From Pseudoalteromonas sp. 3D05 (GTDB taxonomy: Bacteria > Pseudomonadota > Gammaproteobacteria > Enterobacterales > Alteromonadaceae): a DNA stretch of 64,000 bases. Below, piece by piece: positions 45,144 through 53,421 of this stretch. The notes beneath the pieces were generated by a model. It saw only the letters and a program-made list of their open reading frames with translations. It did not search any database and had not been told where the DNA came from. Location of the stretch: contig NZ_PDUS01000013.1 of assembly GCF_002723455.1 (NCBI RefSeq), forward strand, positions 49,962 to 113,961, read 5' to 3'. Numbering within the stretch: the first letter of the stretch is position 1; each line of letters starts with the position of its first letter. The position numbers were made by a program, and so were the translations under genes.

Positions 45144-46907
45144 TTAATTATTGAAGATTGAAAGTGGCTTTGGCATGTCCTTAGGGAAGCTAATGTGGTA
45201 ATGGAGGCCATTACCTGGTGAACTTGATACGTCGATATCACCACTAAGCGTTTGCTTAACTAAGTTAAATGTAATGTGTGTACCTAAACCACTTCCGCCT
45301 TGGTCGCGTTTAGTTGTAAAAAATGGGTCAAACAGCTTTTCTAGTTGTTGTTCGCTCACACCATTACCGTTGTCTTTAAAATCAATAACAACGTAATTAT
45401 CATCATCCTTGATAATGATATCAATGATGCCATTTTCTAATCCATCAAAACCGTGAATCAATGAATTCATGATTAAATTAGTAAAAATCTGGCTTATAGC
45501 CCCTGCGGGTAAGTTCAGTGTTAGCTCTTCAGGGCAGTCTAAATTTATGTGGTGGCTAGTATTTTTAATTTTAGGGTGCAACGAGCGAATTACTTCTCCC
45601 AAATACTCTTTAAAATTAATAGTCCGCACAGCTTCACTTGCTTGGTCGACAGCTATTTGCTTAAAGCTGGCAACAAGCTCTGACGCTCTATCAAGGTTGC
45701 TGGTTAATAAGCTAGTGCTTTGTTTAGCGTCGTTAATAAACTCTTCCAATGCTTTTGGTGACAATGTTTTATCTTTGTAGGCGGCTTCAATTTGAACAAG
45801 TCGCTCTTGTAAAAACGATGTAGCTGTAACACCTATCCCTACAGGTGTATTGATGTCGTGAGTAATACCAGCGACTAAGCCACCCAATGCAGCCATCTTT
45901 TCCGAACTAACTAAACGTTCCTGAGCAATATTTAACTCATCAACATAGCGTTGTAGCTGAGTTTGCTTAGTAAGGAGTTCTTGCTCTGTATGGCGGCGTA
46001 GATCAACTTCTTCAGTCAATGTTAGCTTTTGTTTTTCTAGTTCATACTTTTGCTGTTGTAAGTCCATCATTGCTTGGCTCAAATTAGAGGTCTTTCGTGC
46101 CACTTCTTGCTCTAATTGTAGATTTTGTTGGTCAAGCTTTTCATTGCTGATAATAAGTTCTTTTTGAGTGTGCTCAAGCTCTTTACGGTATTGCACTACT
46201 TTGTCTATTAATGTATTGAAAGACTGCTCCATAACTTTTAATTCGTTATGTTCAGTTGTTTCAATATTGATGTGTTGTCCTTCAATATCGTTCAGTTCTA
46301 AATCTTCTATTTGCTCAGTTAATTGAGCAAGAGGATCAGTCAATAGCTTTCTAAAGGCCATTAAAAATAGGATGATTAAAAATGTGGTTTTGATCATCGC
46401 ATTACCTATTAAAAAGTAAATTGAGATCATAATTCGACTAAAGACAACTTCTCTACTTGAGAAAAGGGTCACGTCACCTACTTGGGTGGCGCGTCCTGAA
46501 AATTCAAAAATTAAAGGGAAAGTGTAGCCAAATAAACCTGAAGGAGTATCTTCAATAATCGCCTCTTCTTGAACAAGTTGCTGACTGTATAGTTCTCGTA
46601 TATCTAATGAGCGGCCTAGTTGTGATATTATTTCACCGCTGTCATCGCGTACAATAATGCCCTCAATCATTGGGATCGCAAGCAGTCCTTCAGCAGTTGT
46701 GATGGTTTGCTTTGTGTTTAACTCCCAAATTGCGCGAGTTAAACTACGGCTAAAAGTTTTTTGTAACGTAGTTAGCTCGTTGCGAATGTAATCTTTAGTA
46801 TTGATATATTCAGCAATTACTTGGCCGCAAGTGACGACAAATGTAAGTAAAAAGTAGACAGATAATACGCTGGTCAATAGCTTTTTTGAGAGACTTTTTT
46901 GTAGCAT
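45144..46907 (-). CDS. Membrane sensor histidine kinase with long coiled coil
   Basis: A 587-residue sensor kinase starting at ATG 46907, with an AAGGAG site upstream. Helix 1 (about 10-30) and helix 2 (about 160-185) bracket a periplasmic domain of roughly 130 residues. HAMP follows, then a long coiled coil (about 235-335, very rich in Gln/Glu/Leu). The DHp box is AGITHDINTPVG (His350). The HATPase_c domain has NLIMNSLIHGFDG, DNGNGV and GGSGLGTHITFNLV. This is the type with a THDINTP box. A receiver gene lies divergently upstream and is a likely partner. Confidence 0.9.
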   Translation of the reverse strand: MLQKSLSKKLLTSVLSVYFLLTFVVTCGQVIAEYINTKDYIRNELTTLQKTFSRSLTRAIWELNTKQTITTAEGLLAIPMIEGIIVRDDSGEIISQLGRSLDIRELYSQQLVQEEAIIEDTPSGLFGYTFPLIFEFSGRATQVGDVTLFSSREVVFSRIMISIYFLIGNAMIKTTFLIILFLMAFRKLLTDPLAQLTEQIEDLELNDIEGQHINIETTEHNELKVMEQSFNTLIDKVVQYRKELEHTQKELIISNEKLDQQNLQLEQEVARKTSNLSQAMMDLQQQKYELEKQKLTLTEEVDLRRHTEQELLTKQTQLQRYVDELNIAQERLVSSEKMAALGGLVAGITHDINTPVGIGVTATSFLQERLVQIEAAYKDKTLSPKALEEFINDAKQSTSLLTSNLDRASELVASFKQIAVDQASEAVRTINFKEYLGEVIRSLHPKIKNTSHHINLDCPEELTLNLPAGAISQIFTNLIMNSLIHGFDGLENGIIDIIIKDDDNYVVIDFKDNGNGVSEQQLEKLFDPFFTTKRDQGGSGLGTHITFNLVKQTLSGDIDVSSSPGNGLHYHISFPKDMPKPLSIFNN

Positions 46908-47159
46908 GGATTGTCCATAGCTCCTTGGTGGCAATTGAATTACGTTTTGCTTTTACTAAAGTTAGCTAATAAACGTATAAAAATAAATAAAAGAATTGTT
47001 TATTAAGCAACAAAGTAAGGAAATTTTCTTTTTTTAGCAAAAACTTAAGCTTATCTCATTTTATTATTTGTGATATAAAATCTATTATCATTTGTCAAAA
47101 CGTAATGAGTGTATGATCCACTTATTAACTTTTTTATTCTTAATCTAGTAGTTAAAGGT

Positions 47160-47525
47160 ATGAATTTTTCTGTATTAGTCTGTGACGACTCAACTGTAGC
47201 ACGTAAGCAAGTAGTGCGCTGTTTAAATGAATGTATTGATGCAGATATCAAGCAGGCTAAAAACGGTAAAGAAGCACTTGAATTAATGAAGACCCAGAGC
47301 TTTGACCTACTGTGTCTTGATTTAACGATGCCTGAAGTCGATGGCGTGCAGGTATTAGAAGCGATAAGAGCACAAAAAATTGAGTGCTTTGTTTTGGTTA
47401 TCTCAGCGGATATCCAAGAAAAAATGAAGCTGCGCGTCACTCAATTAGGGGCTATCGACTTTATTCACAAGCCAATAGATAAACCAAGGTTGAAAGAAGT
47501 CTTGCATAAATTTGGCATTCGATAG
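47160..47525 (+). CDS. CheY-like single-domain response regulator
   Basis: A 121-residue receiver-only protein. ATG 47160 has an AAAGG site. The acidic residues are in VCDDS, the phospho-acceptor is Asp54 in CLDLTMPEVDG, and the Lys is in FIHKPID. The VCDDSTVARKQVVRCL start is like receivers linked to CheC/CheX-type or chemotaxis-related pathways. It is divergent from the sensor kinase (252 bp apart) and lies just upstream of the threonine operon leader. Confidence 0.85.
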   Translation: MNFSVLVCDDSTVARKQVVRCLNECIDADIKQAKNGKEALELMKTQSFDLLCLDLTMPEVDGVQVLEAIRAQKIECFVLVISADIQEKMKLRVTQLGAIDFIHKPIDKPRLKEVLHKFGIR

Positions 47526-47605
47526 TTCTTTATATAACCAAAAGACATAATTTATCTTTTCAAGTGGGTTGACAGAATAGCCACCTTTGAGGCAGTCTAA
47601 AGGCT

Positions 47606-47665
47606 ATGAAAACAAATAATCACGCACTGACCATTATTATTACAACCACCATTCTTACTGGATAG
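47606..47665 (+). CDS. thrL: Threonine operon leader peptide
   Basis: A 19-residue leader peptide: MKTNNHALTIIITTTILTG. It is rich in Thr and Ile codons (five Thr plus four Ile), so scarcity of charged tRNA-Thr or tRNA-Ile would stall the ribosome. AAAGG lies just before the ATG, and TTGACA at 47569 is a possible -35 box although no good -10 follows. The attenuator hairpin begins 28 bp after its stop. The layout is the classical gammaproteobacterial thr attenuation system. Confidence 0.92.
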   Translation: MKTNNHALTIIITTTILTG

Positions 47666-47693
47666 TGGCATAGGTCGGTGCAACAAATTTAAA

Positions 47694-47726
47694 GGCCTGT
47701 GTTCACTAAGAACACAGGCCTTTTTT
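47694..47726 (+). terminator. Attenuator terminator of the threonine operon
   Basis: GGCCTGTGTTC pairs perfectly with GAACACAGGCC over a 5-nt loop, followed by TTTTTT. It lies between the leader peptide and thrA, as expected for transcription attenuation. Confidence 0.93.
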
Positions 47727-47754
47727 CGTTTTATGGGATGAGGAAACATAAAAA

Positions 47755-50172
47755 ATGCGAGTATTAAAATTTGGTGGGTCATCACTTGCCGACTTTGCGT
47801 GTTTACAACAGGTAGCTCAGTTAGTCAAAGCGCAACTAAAAGATGAAATGTTATTGGTATTGTCAGCGCCAGGCGGTATGACTGACTCTCTTGTTGCGCT
47901 GGCTAGCAGCGCAGAACAAGGGCTAGATTTCAGCGACCAATGGCAAACTTTAACGCAGCGTTGTGAAAGTTTAAAAAGTGCGGTAGAAGCCGATTTTGGT
48001 CAAGTCGAGAACTGGCCAGATCTTGATGAATTAAGCAATAAACTGGCAGGCGTAAAACTGATTAAGTGTTGCCCTGATCAAGTACGTGCGTATGTTATTA
48101 GTTTTGGTGAACGCGTTAGTGTGTCATTAATGCAATGTTTATTGAGCTCACACAATGCACGTTATTTAGAAGCCACAGCCTGTATCGCTTCAACGGGTGG
48201 CCATATTGATGCTGAAGCTGATTTAGCTGCCAGTAAGGTTCGTTTTCAAGCAGCATTAAAAGAAAGCCCTGCTAACATTTACATTATGCCTGGTTTTACG
48301 GCAAGTAATGAACAAGGTGAGTTAACAACACTTGGCCGTAACGGCTCTGATTATTCAGCTGCGATTGCAGCAGCGTGTTTAGAAGCCGACGTGTGCCAAA
48401 TTTGGACTGATGTAGATGGCGTTTATAATGCCGATCCTCGCTATATTAAAAAGGCGACTAAGGTCGATTTTTTATCTTATAAAGAAGCGATGGAACTGTC
48501 TTATTTTGGTGCTAAGGTGCTTCACCCGAAAACAATTTTACCGTGCGCTAAAGCGGGCGTGCCATGTGAAATTAAAAATACCCATAACCCAGAGGCACAA
48601 GGCTCATTAATTGGTAATGATTACGCATCAGATGAACCTGTAAAAGCGCTGTCTAGCTTACAAGATCTTGCCATGTTAACGGTTTCGGGCCCAGGCATGA
48701 AAGGTAAAGTAGGTATGGCATCAAAGGTATTTAATGCCCTTGCCCATGATAACGTGTCTATTGTGTTAATTACGCAATCGTCGTGTGAATTTAGTATCAG
48801 TTTTTGTGTTCATGAATCAGATTTAGCCCTTGCACTTGAAGCTTTACAAACGGCCTTTGAGCTTGAATCGCAAGCGGGTCTGATTGAGCCTGTACAAGTG
48901 CAGCGTAATTTAGCGATTGTTACCCTAGTAGGTGACAACATGCGCGCGCACAAAGGCTTAGCTGCCAAGTTTTTTGCCTCTTTAGCACAAGCACAAGTAA
49001 ACATTGTTGCAATTGCACAAGACTCGACTGAAAGTGCTATCTCAGCGGTTATTGACGGTGAACTGTGTAACGATGCCGTTAAAGTGTGCCACGAAAACTT
49101 CTTTACTCATATCCCATCAATCGATGTGTTTTTACTGGGCTGTGGCTTAGTCGGTCAAGAGCTAATTCAGCAACTTGAGCGCCAACAAGCCTGGCTTGAA
49201 AAACGTAATATTAAACTTAACTTGTATGGCGTAGCCAACTCTCGTCAACTTCATTTAGACAGTGAAGGGGTGCAATTTGGTGATTGGCAGCAAAAGCTCG
49301 CAACATCAGAGCAAGCGTTTGATTTAAAACTGGTTGAGCAATTTGTAAAGCAAAATCATTTAATCAACCCGGTGCTGGTTGATTGTACTTCTTCGGATGC
49401 ATTAGCTGCACAATACGTCGACTTTTTAAATGCTGGTTTTCATGTCGTTGCGGCCAATAAAAAAGCCACAACTAGCTCGTATACATATTACCAAGATTTA
49501 ATTAGTGCAACGCAAAAAAATAACCGCAAGTTTTTATACGAAACCAACGTAGGCGCTGGCCTTCCGGTTATTGATAACTTGCAGTCGCTATTTGGTGCTG
49601 GTGATGAGTTACTTGAATTTAGCGGTATTTTATCAGGTTCGTTGTCGTATATGTTTGGCGCGCTAGAGGATGGCTTGTCACTATCAGAGGCCACAGTTAA
49701 AGCAAAGGAAAGTGGCTTTACTGAGCCAGATCCGCGGGATGACTTATCAGGTACTGATGTTGCGCGTAAGCTTCTAATCATTGCTCGCGAGGCAGGGTTA
49801 AAACTAGAGCTTAGTGATATCGAAGTTGAACCTGTGCTACCACAAGGGTTTGCACAAGATGACAGTGTTGATGACTTTATGGCCAAGCTGCCTAGCTTAG
49901 ATGCCGCATTCAATGACCGCATCCACAGTGCAGCAAGTGAAGGCAAAGTGCTACGTTATGTTGGTACTATCAAACAAGGTCACTGCAAAGTCGGTATTGA
50001 GGCTGTTGATTCAAGTCATGCACTGAGTGTTATTCGTGATGGAGAAAACGCATTAGCAATTTTGAGTGAGTACTACCAACCGCGCCCATTTGTTATTCGT
50101 GGATATGGGGCGGGCTCTGCGGTGACCGCCGCGGGTGTATTCGCTGACATCTTAAAAACATTGTCTCGTTAG
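47755..50172 (+). CDS. thrA: Bifunctional aspartokinase I / homoserine dehydrogenase I
   Basis: An 805-residue fusion catalysing the first and third steps from aspartate to threonine. The kinase starts MRVLKFGGSSLADF and contains GRNGSDYSAAIAAACL. Two ACT-type regulatory regions follow (about 305-455). The dehydrogenase begins with the dinucleotide-binding VFLLGCGLVGQEL and continues to NVGAGLPVIDNLQSL and GTDVARKLLIIAREAG. Its length is close to E. coli ThrA (820). It is first in thrABC, downstream of the attenuator, with thrB starting 9 bp after its stop. Confidence 0.96.
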   Translation: MRVLKFGGSSLADFACLQQVAQLVKAQLKDEMLLVLSAPGGMTDSLVALASSAEQGLDFSDQWQTLTQRCESLKSAVEADFGQVENWPDLDELSNKLAGVKLIKCCPDQVRAYVISFGERVSVSLMQCLLSSHNARYLEATACIASTGGHIDAEADLAASKVRFQAALKESPANIYIMPGFTASNEQGELTTLGRNGSDYSAAIAAACLEADVCQIWTDVDGVYNADPRYIKKATKVDFLSYKEAMELSYFGAKVLHPKTILPCAKAGVPCEIKNTHNPEAQGSLIGNDYASDEPVKALSSLQDLAMLTVSGPGMKGKVGMASKVFNALAHDNVSIVLITQSSCEFSISFCVHESDLALALEALQTAFELESQAGLIEPVQVQRNLAIVTLVGDNMRAHKGLAAKFFASLAQAQVNIVAIAQDSTESAISAVIDGELCNDAVKVCHENFFTHIPSIDVFLLGCGLVGQELIQQLERQQAWLEKRNIKLNLYGVANSRQLHLDSEGVQFGDWQQKLATSEQAFDLKLVEQFVKQNHLINPVLVDCTSSDALAAQYVDFLNAGFHVVAANKKATTSSYTYYQDLISATQKNNRKFLYETNVGAGLPVIDNLQSLFGAGDELLEFSGILSGSLSYMFGALEDGLSLSEATVKAKESGFTEPDPRDDLSGTDVARKLLIIAREAGLKLELSDIEVEPVLPQGFAQDDSVDDFMAKLPSLDAAFNDRIHSAASEGKVLRYVGTIKQGHCKVGIEAVDSSHALSVIRDGENALAILSEYYQPRPFVIRGYGAGSAVTAAGVFADILKTLSR

Positions 50173-50181
50173 GAGAGGGCT

Positions 50182-51108
50182 ATGATTGAAGTATATGCTC
50201 CGGCTTCTATCGGTAATTTTGCGGTAGGGTTTGATGCCTTAGGTGCCGCGCTTGCACCAATTGATGGCACTTTATTGGGTGATGTAGTGGCTGTTAGTTC
50301 AGCATCGGCTGATGAGTTTATTTGCTCTGGCGACTATGCCCATAAACTGCCAAGTGACGCCAGTGAAAATTTAGCATATCAATGTTTGGTGCATTTTCGC
50401 GAGCATGTTGCACCTAACATGCCAACGGTCAAGCTTGAACTGAAAAAGAACTTACCAATAGGCTCAGGGTTAGGATCAAGTGCTTGCTCAGTGGTTGCCA
50501 CATTTGCAGCGCTTGATAAGTTTGCTGATACAAAGCTTAGTCAAGTTGCACTTATTGAGTTAATGGCTGATTTTGAGGCTATTGTTAGCGGGGGCCGTCA
50601 CTATGACAACATTACCCCATGTTACTTAGGTGGGTTGCAGCTAACTGGCGATTTAATCCCAGACAAATCACTGGCGTTACCAGTGGATGATAGCTGGTAT
50701 TACGTGGCGGCTTTTCCGGGTTTTTCACTCAATACAGCCAAGGCACGCTCTGTATTACCTACGCAGTTAAGCATGCATGCGAGTGTAGAGTTTGCCCAGC
50801 GTTTATCGGCGTTTAGCACGCTACTGCTTACGAACCGTTTTGATGATGCTTTATCAATTATGAGTGATGAAATAGCAGAGCCACACCGTGCACCGCTCAT
50901 CTCTGGGTTTAGCGAAGCGAAAGCAGCGCTACCTGAACTAGGCGCTGAAATTGTGAGTATTTCAGGAGCAGGACCTACGTTATTTACTGTGTGTAAAACG
51001 CTTGAAGCGGCAAAGCAGTGCGAGCAATGGTTACAAAGCAATTATTTAAACGAACAAGGCTTTTGCCATATCTGTAAGCTTGATAGCGCCGGCGCGCGTC
51101 AGCTATAA
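50182..51108 (+). CDS. thrB: Homoserine kinase
   Basis: GHMP-family kinase of 308 residues that phosphorylates homoserine. The ATP-binding loop is LPIGSGLGSSACSVVA; the N-terminus VYAPASIGNFAVGFDALGAAL and the C-terminal ISGAGPTLF motif are as in other ThrB proteins. GGAGAGG precedes the ATG. It is the second gene of thrABC. Confidence 0.96.
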   Translation: MIEVYAPASIGNFAVGFDALGAALAPIDGTLLGDVVAVSSASADEFICSGDYAHKLPSDASENLAYQCLVHFREHVAPNMPTVKLELKKNLPIGSGLGSSACSVVATFAALDKFADTKLSQVALIELMADFEAIVSGGRHYDNITPCYLGGLQLTGDLIPDKSLALPVDDSWYYVAAFPGFSLNTAKARSVLPTQLSMHASVEFAQRLSAFSTLLLTNRFDDALSIMSDEIAEPHRAPLISGFSEAKAALPELGAEIVSISGAGPTLFTVCKTLEAAKQCEQWLQSNYLNEQGFCHICKLDSAGARQL

Positions 51109-51126
51109 GAATTTAAGGAATTAATA

Positions 51127-52410
51127 ATGCAATTACATAATTTAAAAGACGACACGCAAAAAGTGTCGTTTGTTGAAGCCGTTAAAACAGGTCTTGGCCG
51201 TAATCAAGGGGTGTTTTTTCCTGAGTCGTTAGCGCCCATGGCAGATATTGATGCCTTGCTTGATATGGATTTTGTCAGCCGTAGCTCGGCTATTTTATCA
51301 CACCTGATTGGCGATGAGCTCCGGGCAGATACCGTGGCAAAAATGGTGCAAAATGCCTTTAACTTCCCGGTTAAATTAGTCCAAGTAGAAGAAAATATAT
51401 ATTGCCTAGAGCTGTTTCATGGTCCAACTCTTGCGTTTAAAGACTTTGGCGGGCGTTTTATGGCGGAGTGCTTAGCGCAGTTCAGCCAAGGTGAAAAAAC
51501 GACTATTTTAACGGCGACCTCAGGAGATACTGGCGCCGCTGTGGCACATGCTTTTTACAATAAGCCCAATATCGACGTAGTCATTTTATACCCTAAAGGC
51601 AAAATATCACTGGCTCAGCAAAAGTTATTTACGACTCTTGGCGACAACATTCATTGCTATGCGGTAGAGGGCAGTTTTGATGATTGCCAAAGCATGGTAA
51701 AAAATGCCTTTTTAGATGATGAAGTAAAAACACGCCTAGGCTTGAACTCCGCTAACTCGATCAATATTAGCCGTTTAGTGGCACAAGTATGCTATTACTT
51801 TGAAGCCATTGCACAGCTACCAAAAGAAAAACGTGCAACTGCACATGTTTCAGTGCCAAGTGGTAACTTTGGTAATGTGTGCGCCGCGATGATAGGTGCC
51901 GTAATTGGCTTACCTGTTGCTAAACTAAGCGCCACAACCAATCAAAATGATACTGTGCCGCGTTTTATTGCAGATAAAAACTGGGCACCAAATGCAACAA
52001 TCGAGTCACTATCAAACGCAATGGATGTGAGTAAGCCTAATAACTGGCCTCGCGTGCAAACCATGTTAGATAATAACTGGTTTAGTTATGATAATTTTTA
52101 CTCAACCAGTGTGGATGAAAACGACACCCAAGCTGTTATGAAAAAAATCCAACAAACAGGGTATGTTGCTGAGCCACACACCGCGATTGCCTACCAAGGC
52201 CTAAAAGCTGATTTAGCCCCAGGCAGTGCAGGTATATTCTTAGCAACTGCACACCCTGCTAAATTTAAAGAAAGTGTTGAAGAGATTTTAGCTATTGAAC
52301 TTGATATGCCAAAGCCGCTTGCAGATGCCCTTGCTAAGCCGTGTTTAGCACAAGAGATTAAAGATGATTATGAAGAGTTACGAAACATTATCTTAGAAAA
52401 GCTAGGTTAG
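51127..52410 (+). CDS. thrC: Threonine synthase
   Basis: PLP-dependent enzyme of 427 residues converting O-phosphohomoserine to threonine. The PLP lysine is in FHGPTLAFKDFGGRFM; TATSGDTGAAVAHAF binds substrate phosphate, and VPSGNFGNVCA binds the cofactor phosphate. AAGGA precedes the ATG. It is the last gene of thrABC, and a hairpin follows. Confidence 0.96.
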   Translation: MQLHNLKDDTQKVSFVEAVKTGLGRNQGVFFPESLAPMADIDALLDMDFVSRSSAILSHLIGDELRADTVAKMVQNAFNFPVKLVQVEENIYCLELFHGPTLAFKDFGGRFMAECLAQFSQGEKTTILTATSGDTGAAVAHAFYNKPNIDVVILYPKGKISLAQQKLFTTLGDNIHCYAVEGSFDDCQSMVKNAFLDDEVKTRLGLNSANSINISRLVAQVCYYFEAIAQLPKEKRATAHVSVPSGNFGNVCAAMIGAVIGLPVAKLSATTNQNDTVPRFIADKNWAPNATIESLSNAMDVSKPNNWPRVQTMLDNNWFSYDNFYSTSVDENDTQAVMKKIQQTGYVAEPHTAIAYQGLKADLAPGSAGIFLATAHPAKFKESVEEILAIELDMPKPLADALAKPCLAQEIKDDYEELRNIILEKLG

Positions 52411-52416
52411 ACCTAA

Positions 52417-52453
52417 AGTGCAACAGCAGCGAGATGAGCAATGCTGTTGCACT
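52417..52453 (+). terminator. Hairpin after thrC
   Basis: AGTGCAACAGCA pairs perfectly with TGCTGTTGCACT over a 13-nt loop, 6 bp after the thrC stop. It lacks a T run, so it may protect the 3' end rather than terminate by itself. Confidence 0.55.
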
Positions 52454-52500
52454 CTCAGCTAGAGCCATAAATAAGATTTTATTACTAGTGAAGCAGTTAA

Positions 52501-52866
52501 TCACACCATAGAACGTGAGCGCCTGTTTAATACTCTTAGCAATATGATTAGCATCGCAATTAAACACAGTATTAAACCTGCAATTGTTACTATTTGATAA
52601 GGAGCCCATCTAATCAAAAGTAGTGCACACGTTAACAAAAGAAAGGGTTTAAATTCATAGTAGTAATAGTGCTTCTTTACTTTTTTGCGATTAACTTTGT
52701 GATCAATTCGTCGAGCGTTAGAGCGTAAGCGCCAAATGTTAGCGCCATTTAAAAACACTATGATACCAATCGCGGTTGGGATAATAGAGCTTGCAATAAG
52801 TAAGCAGCTTGCACCAAAGGTGAAGTAAAAATAGGGAATCGATTCGTAAATAGGTTTTGCGAGCAT
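52501..52866 (-). CDS. Hypothetical membrane protein
   Basis: A protein of about 121 residues with four hydrophobic segments in two pairs, separated by a very basic, Tyr-rich middle (IDHKVNRKKVKKHYYYYEFK). I do not recognise the family. The ATG at 52866 is chosen; a GTG nine codons upstream is possible, and neither has a good ribosome site. It is convergent with thrC. Confidence 0.5.
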   Translation of the reverse strand: MLAKPIYESIPYFYFTFGASCLLIASSIIPTAIGIIVFLNGANIWRLRSNARRIDHKVNRKKVKKHYYYYEFKPFLLLTCALLLIRWAPYQIVTIAGLILCLIAMLIILLRVLNRRSRSMV

Positions 52867-52939
52867 AGCGGTTAAAGTATCATCCTTGATCACATTTCAT
52901 TAAATTGTAGTTTAAATAGAAACATATGCAATGTGATTG

Positions 52940-53206
52940 TTACCCAAACACCTCAAAATGCAGAATTCAGCGTTTCACAGGGGCTTAATATCAAGGCGTT
53001 ACTTTGCAAGAAGGCCATCCCTTTTAAGAAGGAACAACGATGAGAGTAAGTCCCTGTGAAGCGCCCAATGGGTTGGTTTAAAAGCGATTTATACTGCGTT
53101 ATTGAATTTACCAATAGAACCACCATCACTCGCAATCAATGCCTTATCTAAATCGCTTTTAATTCCAACGATGCTCGCATCTTGAGGTGGTGGCTTGGAT
53201 ATAACC
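52940..53206. repeat. MITE-like structured repeat, long copy
   Basis: This is a non-coding stretch of about 267 bp between the membrane protein and acnA. The left end, GTTACCCAAACACCTCAAAATGC, is imperfectly inverted at the right end (GCATCTTGAGGTGG then TTGGATATAAC). Two inner inverted repeats are seen: GCGTTTCACAGGG (52971) with CCCTGTGAAGCGC (53053), and TAAAAGCGATTTA (53080) with its exact complement (53150). The left 36 bases recur at 44031. No transposase is present. Confidence 0.6.
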
Positions 53207-53286
53207 CCCTTGAAAAATAAAAGCCTACCACCACACTTAGCACATGCGATGTATAAAAATGCAACAATCTAATTTTGGTATACACT

Positions 53287-53321
53287 TTGCAATATATATT
53301 TTGCAATATATATTTTGCAAT
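53287..53321. repeat. 14-bp tandem direct repeat upstream of acnA
   Basis: TTGCAATATATATT occurs twice in tandem (53287 and 53301), and a third TTGCAAT starts at 53315. It lies about 100 bp before the acnA start. It may be part of the acnA promoter or a regulator-binding array. Confidence 0.65.
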
Positions 53322-53421
53322 AAATTGGCTAGTAAAAGTTTAGCTATTAAACGCTAAAGTTATATTTAAGGATATTCACAATACCAACGCATTCAGCACC
53401 GGTAACACAAAGGGGCATATA

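Noticed and set aside
47666..47754. Riboswitch upstream of thrA
   Set aside because: The leader peptide with Thr/Ile codons and the simple terminator explain the region; no riboswitch core was recognised.
49488..49946. 152-codon minus-strand open frame inside thrA
   Set aside because: It is antisense to the conserved dehydrogenase domain of ThrA and of low-complexity Ser/Ala composition.
53287..53321. CRISPR-like short repeats
   Set aside because: The units are 14 bp, directly abutting, AT-only in part and without spacers; no cas genes are present.
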